From an uncultured Bacteroidota bacterium (GTDB taxonomy: Bacteria > Bacteroidota > Bacteroidia > UKL13-3), in NCBI GenBank assembly GCA_903907885.1, contig CAIVPY010000245.1, positions 1-6,380 of the forward strand: a stretch of DNA of 6,380 nucleotides. Direction: 5' to 3'. Made by a program: the position numbers and the translations under genes. The stretch's first letter is position 1, and every line of letters starts with the position of its first letter. The notes beneath the pieces were generated by a model. It ran no database searches. It saw only the letters and a program-made list of their open reading frames with translations, and was not told the DNA's origin. Shown here in pieces: positions 1-6,353 of this stretch.

Positions 1-1
1 T

Positions 2-874
2 AATTTTAATCACATATTTGTTTCAAACATAATTTCAGACCAATGCTTTATTTCAAATAAAACAAAAGAAGGTTGTCAAGTTTTCCCACTATACCTCTAT
101 CCCTCAGCCAATGCCCAACAAACCCTTGATGCAAAAACTGAACGAACCTCAAATCTTGATTTAAAAATAGTAAAGCTTATAGAAAAGAAATTGGGTTTAA
201 CCTATACTTCAGAGAAAGAATCAACCAAAGATACATTCGCACCTATTGATATACTAGATTATATTTATGCTGTTTTGCATAGCCCAAGTTACAGAGAAAA
301 ATACAAAGAGTTTTTAAAAATTGATTTCCCTAGAGTGCCATATCCGAAAGACAAAGAAACCTTTTGGCAATTGGTAAAATTAGGTGGAGAAATTCGACAA
401 ATACATTTATTGGAAAGTGCGGTAGTTGAAAGCTACATTACCCAATATCCAATAGATGGAACTAACGAGGTAGCTAAAATTACTTTTGTTTCGGATAAAC
501 CTTTAGCTCAAACAAAGAGTAAATCGAAGGTTATAGATAGTTCAGAAACCAACTCAAATAACAAAGATGATATTTCTTTTCCTCAACCGCATTTAAAAAG
601 CAATGAAGATATGTTGCTTCACGAACCAAGTGTTCAATATGAAATTGCAAATAACTTGGGCAGGGTATATATAAACGACACCCAATATTTTGACAATGTG
701 CCCGAAGTGGCTTGGGATTTCTATATAGGAGGCTATCAGCCTGCACAAAAATGGCTTAAAGACCGCAAAGGCAGAATACTAGATTTTGAAGATATCCAGC
801 ACTACCAAAAAATAATTGTAGCCTTAAGCGAAACGGATAGGCTAATGAAAGAAATTGATAAAATTGAATTGTAA
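2..874 (+). CDS. Type ISP restriction-modification enzyme, C-terminal part (5'-truncated by window edge)
   Basis: The reading frame is open from the first bases of the window with no stop, so this is the last 290 residues of a longer protein. An internal TTG at 191 is not the real start. The sequence matches the C-terminal target-recognition region of type ISP enzymes, single-chain restriction-modification proteins that in full-length members such as LlaGI join nuclease, helicase, adenine methyltransferase and specificity domains. Family-typical blocks are, counted from the window edge: QVFPLYLYP (about 26-34), DILDYIYAVLHSPSYR (about 83-98), FLKIDFPRVP (about 104-113), a LGGEIRQIHLLE block (about 127-138), GRVYINDTQYF (about 220-230), and FYIGGYQPAQKWLKDRKGR (about 240-258), ending in HYQKIIVALSET. 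Residues about 163-215 form a Ser/Asn/Lys-rich, low-complexity linker between two conserved blocks. Whether the upstream part carries helicase and nuclease domains or only the methyltransferase cannot be seen. The stop overlaps the next start (TAATG), suggesting translational coupling. Confidence 0.88.
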   Translation, partial: NFNHIFVSNIISDQCFISNKTKEGCQVFPLYLYPSANAQQTLDAKTERTSNLDLKIVKLIEKKLGLTYTSEKESTKDTFAPIDILDYIYAVLHSPSYREKYKEFLKIDFPRVPYPKDKETFWQLVKLGGEIRQIHLLESAVVESYITQYPIDGTNEVAKITFVSDKPLAQTKSKSKVIDSSETNSNNKDDISFPQPHLKSNEDMLLHEPSVQYEIANNLGRVYINDTQYFDNVPEVAWDFYIGGYQPAQKWLKDRKGRILDFEDIQHYQKIIVALSETDRLMKEIDKIEL

Positions 875-1494
875 TGAGTAAAAACATGGGATATATACTA
901 ATAGCTATTGGATTAGTTTTTTTCATTTGGGGTTTGTCAATTGTTTTCAAATCAAGCAAACCTAACAGAGAGAGATTGAACAATGAAAATGAGCCAAAAC
1001 TTGAAAGGAATACAGCACATGAAAATGATACAAATAAGTTAAAAGGCGATAGTTTCGAGAAATTTGTTGTAAAACATTTTGATAAAAAATACTTTACCAT
1101 TCAAGAGTGGCGTGGAGATAAATACATAGATGGCACTTATGCGGTTTCTAATCATTTTCCTGATTTGGAAGTATTGTTTAAACTGAATTCTAAAGGCATT
1201 TCCGACAAGTTTGCCATTGAATGTAAATGGCGAAAAAATTATTACCAAGGAACAATAGAATGGGCCAAGCATTATCAAATAACAAATTATAAAAAGTATT
1301 CTCAATCGCTTAACATTCCTGTTTATATAGTTATAGGCATAGGTGGCGAACCAGAAAATCCCAATGAGCTATTTATAGTTCCTTTGGCCAAAATAGAGAA
1401 TAGTACCATACAAAAAACGGAATTGACTAAATACCACAAATCATTAAACGATGCTGGTTTTTATTGGGATTTTGAAAAAAAGGAATTGAAATAA
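874..1494 (+). CDS. Membrane-anchored PD-(D/E)XK nuclease-like protein
   Basis: This is a 206-residue protein. Residues about 6-25 form one hydrophobic membrane segment followed by a Lys/Arg-rich stretch (K26, K29, R32, R34). The positive-inside rule therefore predicts that the rest lies in the cytoplasm. Residues 27-55 are a charged, probably disordered linker. The domain from about 56 shows the pattern of the restriction-endonuclease-like fold: GDSFEKFV with E62 in the first helix, PDLEV with D97, IECKW with E116 and K118, then a helix containing Q135 and the strand IPVYIVIGIGG (148-158). E62/D97/E116/K118 fit an E...D...ExK metal-binding catalytic site, but this assignment comes from reading the motif, not an alignment. 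The start is the ATG overlapping the upstream stop by one base; a second ATG at codon 5 is also possible. Its position directly after a type ISP enzyme suggests a DNA-cleaving accessory role. Target and activity are unknown. Confidence 0.72.
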   Translation: MSKNMGYILIAIGLVFFIWGLSIVFKSSKPNRERLNNENEPKLERNTAHENDTNKLKGDSFEKFVVKHFDKKYFTIQEWRGDKYIDGTYAVSNHFPDLEVLFKLNSKGISDKFAIECKWRKNYYQGTIEWAKHYQITNYKKYSQSLNIPVYIVIGIGGEPENPNELFIVPLAKIENSTIQKTELTKYHKSLNDAGFYWDFEKKELK

Positions 1495-1505
1495 ATTGAA
1501 AAGAC

Positions 1506-2297
1506 ATGGAGCAAAGTGTATTGGATATTTTAAAAGAGCAGCTTGAAGTGCTTAAAATTGGTTATGTAGCCCTATTGAATGATAAGGATGTGCTATTAAA
1601 TTGGGGTAAACCGCAATTAGAGGCATTGTATAATACTCGAGTAGGTATTCATAAAATTGAGTTACTAAAACTTCAATTGTCAATTAAAGCACTAAAGCGA
1701 AAGTTAGAGCTAGTCAGAAGTGCCATAAATACCAATCAAAAAATAGATTTTGCCGAAATTGAATTGACTATTGCTATTGAACTTGCCAATGTGCAAGAAC
1801 AAATAATGATAGAATCAAACAAGGTATTAGTTGGCAAGAAATTATTAGCCAATTTAGACTCACCACAGCGCAGCAGTGATCTAAGAAACATTTTTAGGAG
1901 TTTGGCTAAAGAGCTGCACCCAGATGTAAACCCAAATCTAACCAAAGAGCAGCAAGATATTTGGCAAATGGTTTTAGATGCCTATAATTTTGGCGATATT
2001 GATAAATTAAAAGCTATTTCATTGGTATATGAAAAAGAAATAAGAGGTACAGAAAAGGAATATACTGAAGCAGAAATTAGTCTCGTAATTGAAAGTATAA
2101 AAGAGGGCTGCAAAGTTCTCCAAAATGAGATTGATGAAATTAAAGGTACTTTTCCGTTCACTATCGAAAATGAAATAAAAGATGAAGAATGGGTAAAAAA
2201 CGAAAACGATAAAACCAATAAAGATTTACTCAGCTTAAAGGAATATGAATTTGAATTAGAATCGGAGTATAAAATGCTAATAGAACTTTATGAATGA
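1506..2297 (+). CDS. Coiled-coil protein with divergent J-domain (DnaJ-like)
   Basis: This is a 263-residue, Leu/Glu/Lys-rich protein. Residues about 1-115 look largely helical and coiled-coil forming. Residues about 124-172 resemble a J-domain core: helix II with LRNIFRSLAKEL, the diagnostic HPD at 138-140 followed by VNPN, then helix III with IWQMVLDAYNFGDIDKL. A classical helix I (the DYYEILGV-type sequence) is not evident, so the domain is atypical. HPD motifs normally stimulate the ATPase of Hsp70 (DnaK). Whether this protein does so is inference. Residues about 180-263 are again acidic and predicted helical. There is no Gly/Phe region, zinc-finger or DnaJ C-terminal domain, so it is not a housekeeping DnaJ. 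The ATG lies 11 bases after the preceding stop, and the end overlaps the next gene by 8 bases (ATGAATGA). This supports one operon with the restriction-related genes. Confidence 0.72.
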   Translation: MEQSVLDILKEQLEVLKIGYVALLNDKDVLLNWGKPQLEALYNTRVGIHKIELLKLQLSIKALKRKLELVRSAINTNQKIDFAEIELTIAIELANVQEQIMIESNKVLVGKKLLANLDSPQRSSDLRNIFRSLAKELHPDVNPNLTKEQQDIWQMVLDAYNFGDIDKLKAISLVYEKEIRGTEKEYTEAEISLVIESIKEGCKVLQNEIDEIKGTFPFTIENEIKDEEWVKNENDKTNKDLLSLKEYEFELESEYKMLIELYE

Positions 2298-2685
2298 TAA
2301 TACAAACACCTCTATAATAAAAAGCTCTCCAGGCTTATTAAAATTATTACATGAAAACAATACCACGCTAGATGTTTTTAGACGAGAAATGCTTGCATTA
2401 TCTTGTTTGGTTGCGGGTACTTCTTTTCAAAAACTAAAAGAACTTGAACCTGAAATGATTGTGGGTTGTGTATTTGATTTGAAAAGAGAAAATGACAATA
2501 AGTTTGATGAAAAGGCAATAGAAATGTCTTTCATAAAAAACAAAATTGGATATGTACCTAAAGAAAAAAATGAAGTAATAGCCAATTTAATGGATGCAGG
2601 AAAGAAATTTTCGGCTAAACTGATAAGCAAAGATTGGGAAGGAAATTGGCTAAAGTTAGTTGTAGAAGTTTATTTGAACGATTAG
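2290..2685 (+). CDS. Stand-alone HIRAN-domain protein
   Basis: This is a 131-residue protein. After a non-conserved N-terminal helix-rich segment (about 1-36), residues about 38-129 form a HIRAN domain. Visible signatures are VAGTSF (41-46), the DLKRENDNKFDEKAI block (63-77) in which small polar and acidic residues precede an Ala-Ile, IGYVP (86-90), and NEVIANLMDAG (94-104), followed by two C-terminal strands. HIRAN domains occur fused to Rad5/HLTF-type SWI2/SNF2 proteins and as stand-alone bacterial proteins. In human HLTF the domain binds the 3'-hydroxyl end of single-stranded DNA. Recognition of DNA ends or damaged DNA is therefore the likely role here, but this is transferred by analogy. 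The ATG lies 8 bases inside the preceding gene, implying translational coupling. It is the last gene of the plus-strand cassette. Confidence 0.85.
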   Translation: MNDNTNTSIIKSSPGLLKLLHENNTTLDVFRREMLALSCLVAGTSFQKLKELEPEMIVGCVFDLKRENDNKFDEKAIEMSFIKNKIGYVPKEKNEVIANLMDAGKKFSAKLISKDWEGNWLKLVVEVYLND

Positions 2686-2888
2686 ACCAAATATCACCAA
2701 AAAAAGGCAAATTAACACCCCATAATTTCTCCAAATTTTGGAAAAATATTTCCGTGAGATCGGGCTGAAAAACCCGACTAAAAGAGGGGAAAGAAATGTT
2801 GAGAAGAAATTCCCAATAGCAAATTAATAGCTGCAACAGTAAACAGCTAGATTCCAGCAGCCAATCACTGCTCACTGTTTACTATACT
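2686..2888. other. Non-coding boundary between convergent units
   Basis: About 200 bases separate the HIRAN gene (plus) from def (minus). I see no credible gene. The stretch contains a 13-base palindrome around CCAAATTTTGG (2730-2742), which competes with GGAAA/TTTCC (2740-2744 and 2749-2753). It also has a weak TCGGG/CCCGA stem with an 8-base loop (2760-2764 and 2773-2777) and the larger inverted repeat listed separately. None is followed by a clean U-run in either direction, so transcription ends of the two converging units cannot be placed. It probably marks the edge of the accessory cassette. Confidence 0.6.
2838..2883. repeat. Nested inverted repeat just beyond def, possible hairpin terminator
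   Basis: AGTAAACAG (2838-2846) is the exact reverse complement of CTGTTTACT (2875-2883). Inside it, AGCAG (2856-2860) pairs with CTGCT (2868-2872) around a 7-base loop. The outer arm ends six bases past the def stop, where a terminator for the minus-strand unit would be expected. It lacks the U-rich tail of an intrinsic terminator on either strand. It could equally be a decayed mobile-element end or an RNA-stabilising hairpin. Confidence 0.4.
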
Positions 2889-3440
2889 TCAATTTCTCGG
2901 CAAACGCATTTTATAATCCACCCTTGCACCACCTTTAGAGATGTTGCTCAGCTTGTTTCTAATAAGTTGTTTCTTTAAACCTGATAGGTAATCAACAAAC
3001 AAAATGCCTTGGCAATGATCGTACTCGTGCTGAATTACTCGTGCTGCCATGCCATCATATTCCTCCTCGTGCCAATCGAAATTTTCGTCTTGGTATTTTA
3101 TTCTAAGATTTGAAGGCCTCGACACGTTTTCTCGTACATTAGGAATACTCAAACAACCTTCTTCAAACTCCCACTCATCGCCCCACTCTTCAATTATCTC
3201 TGGATTAATAAATACCCTAACAAAATCAGGGTATTTCTCATCTTCAAAAGGGGTAGTATCTACAATAAATAAATTGATAGCTTTGCCAATTTGAGGTGCA
3301 GCCAAGCCAACTCCATGCGCATTGTACATGGTATCCCACATATTTTGTATGACGTCTTTTAGATTTGGGTATTCAGGTGAAATCTTCTCGGTTATTTTTC
3401 TTAAAACCGCATCTCCGTAAGCAACTATAGGTAATATCAT
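2889..3440 (-). CDS. def: Peptide deformylase
   Basis: This cytoplasmic metalloenzyme removes the formyl group from the N-terminal formyl-methionine of new proteins and is normally essential. All three defining motifs are intact: GVGLAAPQ (43-50, with catalytic Q50), EGCLS (94-98, metal ligand C96) and HEYDH (138-142, ligands H138 and H142, catalytic E139). The length of 183 residues is normal for the family. An ATG start gives the usual short N-terminus before the YGDAVLRK helix. It follows ruvX by 19 bases and is probably the last gene of a kinase-ruvX-def transcript. Nothing in the sequence suggests altered activity. Confidence 0.97.
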   Translation of the reverse strand: MILPIVAYGDAVLRKITEKISPEYPNLKDVIQNMWDTMYNAHGVGLAAPQIGKAINLFIVDTTPFEDEKYPDFVRVFINPEIIEEWGDEWEFEEGCLSIPNVRENVSRPSNLRIKYQDENFDWHEEEYDGMAARVIQHEYDHCQGILFVDYLSGLKKQLIRNKLSNISKGGARVDYKMRLPRN

Positions 3441-3459
3441 TTTAATGTTATCAAAAATA

Positions 3460-3870
3460 TCAAGCCCTTTCCATATAAGATTGAAGAATTAGAACAGCAC
3501 TTAGCTGGTCCACATTTTCTTTCTTCTGACGATCCTTTTTCTTCAAACCCATTTCGAGCATAGCCCTAGTGGCAATGGTTGAAGTGTAGCGCTCGTCTAT
3601 TCTTTCAATCTTAATCTCAGGAAAATTTTTGGTGAGCAAAGATATAAATTTTTCGACATGCACCGCAGACTGAGAGTCGCTACCATCTAATTTCATTGGT
3701 TTTCCTACAACAAAACATTCAACACTTTCGGTTTGCAGGTAGTTTTTCAAATACACGATTATATCGTGAGCACGCACGGTTGCTAAAGATGTAGCTATTA
3801 TTTGTAATGGATCGGTAACGGCCAAACCAACTCTTTTGGTACCGTAATCTATGGCTAGTATGCGTGGCAA
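3460..3870 (-). CDS. ruvX: RuvX/YqgF family RNase H-fold nuclease (putative Holliday junction resolvase / pre-16S rRNA nuclease)
   Basis: This 136-residue protein has the RNase H-like fold typical of YqgF/RuvX. Visible motifs are IDYGTKRVGLAVTD (7-20, with D8), VVGKPMKLDGSDS (54-66), DERYTS (92-97, with E93) and NVDQLSAVLILQSY (119-132, with D121). D8, E93 and D121 fit the acidic metal-binding triad. In E. coli the family is linked to pre-16S rRNA 5'-end processing, and a Holliday junction role has also been proposed. The start codon is TTG at 3870. An in-frame stop lies nine bases upstream (3877-3879), and the next in-frame Met is residue 59, past the first motif. TTG is therefore the only standard start that keeps the family's N-terminus. 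It lies 22 bases after the kinase and 19 before def, in one operon. Confidence 0.95.
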   Translation of the reverse strand: MPRILAIDYGTKRVGLAVTDPLQIIATSLATVRAHDIIVYLKNYLQTESVECFVVGKPMKLDGSDSQSAVHVEKFISLLTKNFPEIKIERIDERYTSTIATRAMLEMGLKKKDRQKKENVDQLSAVLILQSYMERA

Positions 3871-3892
3871 ATTATTTTATTTGACAGCAAAT

Positions 3893-5047
3893 CTATTGCA
3901 CTTGAAGCACAATTCTAAATGTAGTGCCTTTTCCTAACTCGGAGTGACGCACATAAATACTGCCATTGTGGTATGATTCAACAATCCGTTTTACTAAGGA
4001 TAGACCTAATCCCCAGCCTCGTTTTTTGGTTGTAAAGCCTGGCTTGAAAACTGTATTAAACTTGGATTTTGGTATGCCCTTGCCATTATCCGTAATATCA
4101 ATATACACGTGCTTTTCATCGTGGTTAAGTTGCACCACAATTTTGCCTTTGCCTTCCATAGCATCAATGGCATTTTTGCAAATGTTCTCAATAACCCAAT
4201 CAAACAAGGGAATGTTGATATTGGCCCAGTTTCCGGGTTTTAAAATACTAACACTTAGGTCAACTTTGCTTGAAGTACGAGCGTTTAAATATTGTAAAGA
4301 ATTTTCAATCACCAAATCAAGGTTTTCTGGTTTCAACACTGGATCAGAACCAATCTTCGAGAATCGCTCGGTAATAAGTTCCAATCGCCTCACATCATTA
4401 TCTAACTCCACCAAAAGTTCTTCTTGATTTTCCTTTTCCGTCTCTCGTAATAGGTTTATCCATTCTTTTAAAGATGAAATGGGAGTGCCCAATTGGTGGG
4501 CTGTTTCTTTGCTCATCCCCACCCACACTTGGTTTTGCTCGGCCCTTCGTGATGCCGAAAGGGTGAAATAAGAAAGCAAGGCAAAGAAAGCAATCAATGC
4601 TAACTGAATAATGGGATAGGATTTGAGCTGAGAAAGAATAAACGAGTTTTTATAATAAAGGTAATTATATCGTTTGTTAGTTTCGTCATAAGGAATTTTG
4701 ATAGGCTCGTGTTGCTCTTTCATTATTTCGAGCTGCTCCATCAAATAACTAGTATCGCTCACATGTGTTGAATCAAGGTTTTTAGTAGCATTAATATTAC
4801 CCTTATCATCAATCAATATAATAGGAATGGTGGTATTGTCCTTTGCAATATCAAGTAAAAAATTAATATCACCTTCTCCTTTAATAAGCAATCGAGTGGC
4901 GTTTGCCCACAATTTTATTTTTTTATCCTCTTCACTTGCCAATACTTTCACTAGGGTATTGGTGTACCATAGAGAGAATACCCCTATTAGCAAGGCAGCC
5001 ATAAAGAAAAAACGTTTCCACCATATTTTATTTTCGTATGTATTCAT
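3893..5047 (-). CDS. Membrane sensor histidine kinase
   Basis: This is a 384-residue two-component kinase. Residues about 12-34 and 144-164 are membrane segments. They bracket an extracytoplasmic sensor of roughly 105 residues containing IPIILIDDKGNINATKN (74-90), a pattern reminiscent of Cache/PAS-like sensors. No clear HAMP domain follows the second segment. The H-box is KETAHQLGTPISSL (180-193) with phospho-acceptor H184, in the HQLGTP form frequent in Bacteroidota. The ATP-binding domain has an N-box ENICKNAIDAM (287-297), G1 DITDNGKGIP (317-326), an F-box around VFKPGFTTK (333-341) and G2 GWGLGLS (344-350). The kinase appears complete and active. No response regulator is in the window, so its partner and signal are unknown. 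It is the first gene of the kinase-ruvX-def unit, with a good promoter 41 bases upstream of its ATG. Confidence 0.95.
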   Translation of the reverse strand: MNTYENKIWWKRFFFMAALLIGVFSLWYTNTLVKVLASEEDKKIKLWANATRLLIKGEGDINFLLDIAKDNTTIPIILIDDKGNINATKNLDSTHVSDTSYLMEQLEIMKEQHEPIKIPYDETNKRYNYLYYKNSFILSQLKSYPIIQLALIAFFALLSYFTLSASRRAEQNQVWVGMSKETAHQLGTPISSLKEWINLLRETEKENQEELLVELDNDVRRLELITERFSKIGSDPVLKPENLDLVIENSLQYLNARTSSKVDLSVSILKPGNWANINIPLFDWVIENICKNAIDAMEGKGKIVVQLNHDEKHVYIDITDNGKGIPKSKFNTVFKPGFTTKKRGWGLGLSLVKRIVESYHNGSIYVRHSELGKGTTFRIVLQVQ

Positions 5048-5087
5048 GAATAGGATTTAGTATAACGACACCATCTGCTGTATATTT

Positions 5088-5117
5088 CAAATGTAGCAAA
5101 ATTCGCCTTTTGTACAA
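5088..5117 (-). promoter_or_regulatory. Bacteroidota-type promoter for the kinase-ruvX-def unit
   Basis: On the minus strand a TTG at 5115-5117 is followed after exactly 19 bases by TACATTTG (5095 to 5088). This matches the Bacteroidota housekeeping consensus of a -33 TTG element and a -7 TAnnTTTG element 19-21 bases apart. It sits in the only substantial gap ahead of the kinase gene and would start transcription near 5080, giving a leader of about 30 bases. The match is by eye and no start site has been mapped. Confidence 0.72.
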
Positions 5118-5139
5118 TTAATGAAATCAAAGTATGGAA

Positions 5140-6315
5140 CTACAGGTTTCTTAAAATAACATCGCAAGCCCAATGGATTTCGGTTTCGGTAATGGTTAAA
5201 GGTGGGGCAATTCGTATTTTGTTGTTGGCAAACAGAAACCAATCTGTTATCAATCCTTCGTTAATACAAGCTTGAATTACACGCAAATTTTGCTCAAAAC
5301 TATGCAATTGAACACCCAACATTAGGCCTTTTCCGCTCACTTCAATAATATTTGGGTGAATCAATCTTTGTCTGAAAATTGCTTCCTTTCTTTCTACTTC
5401 ATCCATCCAATTATTGTCAAGTAGTTCTTCTATTCCCGCTAAAGCGGCTGCTGCTACCACAGGGTGCCCACCAAAAGTGGTAATATGCCCTAAAATGGGG
5501 TTATCTGCCAACAACATCATGTTGCTTCTTGAAGTAACAAATGCACCAATTGGCATACCTGCTCCCAAAGCTTTACCCAGTAATAGAATGTCTGGAATTA
5601 TTGAGTGGTGTTCAAAGGCAAACATTTTGCCTGTTTTACCCATTCCTGTTTGAATCTCATCAAAAATCAAAAGTGTACCATACTCATTACATTTTTGTCT
5701 AATGGCTCTCAAAAAGTCTATATTTCCAGCTATATAACCAGCTTCGCCTTGCACTACTTCTACAATCACGGCTGCTGTTGTATCTGTTATTTCTGACAAA
5801 GATTCGATACAATTGTAATCTATAAACTTAATACCTGGTAGCAATGGTCTGAATGCATTTTTGTAGTATTCACTGCTATTTAGGCTTAATGAAGCATGTG
5901 TGCTTCCGTGGTAGGCGTTTCTGCAAGCAATAATTTCCGATTTTCCAGTTACCCTTTTAGCCAATTTCATAGCTGCATCAACAGCCTCAGCACCTGAATT
6001 TACAAGGTATACTGAATCTAAATTAGCTGGCAACAAAGAACAAAGCTTTTGGGTAAGTATTACCTGTGGGTGTTGCACGTACTCGCCATAAACCATCAGG
6101 TGCATATAGGCATCTACTTGGGTTTTTATGGCGTTTTTCACCTTTTGGTTTCCATGTCCCAAGCTACTTACGCTAATACCCGAAATAAGGTCAAGATACT
6201 TTTTACCATCCACATCATAGAGGTAATTACCCTGCGCCTTCACTATTTCAAGCATGAGCGGAAAATGTGTTGTTTGTGCCTGATGGGCTAAAAATAATTG
6301 TTTGTGGCTTAACAT
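5140..6315 (-). CDS. Class III PLP-dependent aminotransferase (acetylornithine/ornithine aminotransferase-like)
   Basis: This 391-residue fold-type I aminotransferase transfers an amino group, usually from an omega-amino donor to a 2-oxo acid, using pyridoxal phosphate. Recognisable elements are VNSGAEAVDAAM (105-116, phosphate-binding), AYHGST (134-139), VEVVQGEAGY (185-194), IFDEIQTGMGKTGK (217-230, with D219 contacting the cofactor pyridine nitrogen), LLLGKALGAGMPIGA (244-258, with K248 as the Schiff-base lysine) and TTFGGHP (279-285). The protein has the usual length and appears intact. It resembles ArgD, RocD and other members of a broad family, and substrate cannot be decided from sequence alone. 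No arginine or other biosynthetic genes are nearby, so no gene symbol is given. The ATG at 6315 lies about 16 bases after a hairpin terminator. Confidence 0.93.
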   Translation of the reverse strand: MLSHKQLFLAHQAQTTHFPLMLEIVKAQGNYLYDVDGKKYLDLISGISVSSLGHGNQKVKNAIKTQVDAYMHLMVYGEYVQHPQVILTQKLCSLLPANLDSVYLVNSGAEAVDAAMKLAKRVTGKSEIIACRNAYHGSTHASLSLNSSEYYKNAFRPLLPGIKFIDYNCIESLSEITDTTAAVIVEVVQGEAGYIAGNIDFLRAIRQKCNEYGTLLIFDEIQTGMGKTGKMFAFEHHSIIPDILLLGKALGAGMPIGAFVTSRSNMMLLADNPILGHITTFGGHPVVAAAALAGIEELLDNNWMDEVERKEAIFRQRLIHPNIIEVSGKGLMLGVQLHSFEQNLRVIQACINEGLITDWFLFANNKIRIAPPLTITETEIHWACDVILRNL

Positions 6316-6331
6316 GATGATTTTTAAAAGA

Positions 6332-6353
6332 AAAAGCCGGTAGTCCGGCTTTT
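6332..6353 (-). terminator. Intrinsic terminator hairpin upstream of the aminotransferase
   Basis: AAAAGCCGG (6332-6340) pairs perfectly with CCGGCTTTT (6345-6353) around the 4-base loop TAGT. Read on the minus strand the stem runs into CTTTTTCTTTT, a good U-tract. Read on the plus strand it is followed by a less uniform (ATT)n tract. It most likely ends transcription of a minus-strand gene beyond the right edge. The stem base is only about 16 bases from the aminotransferase start, and no TAnnTTTG element is visible between it and the window end. Confidence 0.75.

Noticed and set aside
191..874. Free-standing 227-residue protein starting at TTG 191
   Set aside because: The frame is open back to position 2 and the upstream residues (QVFPLYLYP and neighbours) match the same type ISP family, so 191 is an internal leucine codon.
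756..1100. 114-residue hydrophobic minus-strand frame
   Set aside because: It is antisense to the end of the ISP gene and the start of the nuclease-like gene, has no recognisable motif, and its Phe/Leu richness is the mirror of Lys/Glu-rich coding on the other strand.
2760..2777. TCGGG/CCCGA stem as a terminator for the plus-strand cassette
   Set aside because: It has only five pairs, an 8-base loop and no U-run afterwards on either strand, so it was mentioned as a weak hairpin only.
2615..2875. 86-residue minus-strand frame spanning the end of the HIRAN gene and the intergenic stretch
   Set aside because: Half of it is antisense to a well-supported domain. It has no motif and no promoter, and the composition looks random.
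3966..4427. 153-residue plus-strand frame
   Set aside because: It lies wholly opposite the conserved catalytic domains of the histidine kinase and resembles no family I know.
5414..5653. Plus-strand frame rich in Ser/Ala/Pro
   Set aside because: It is antisense to the PLP-binding core of the aminotransferase.
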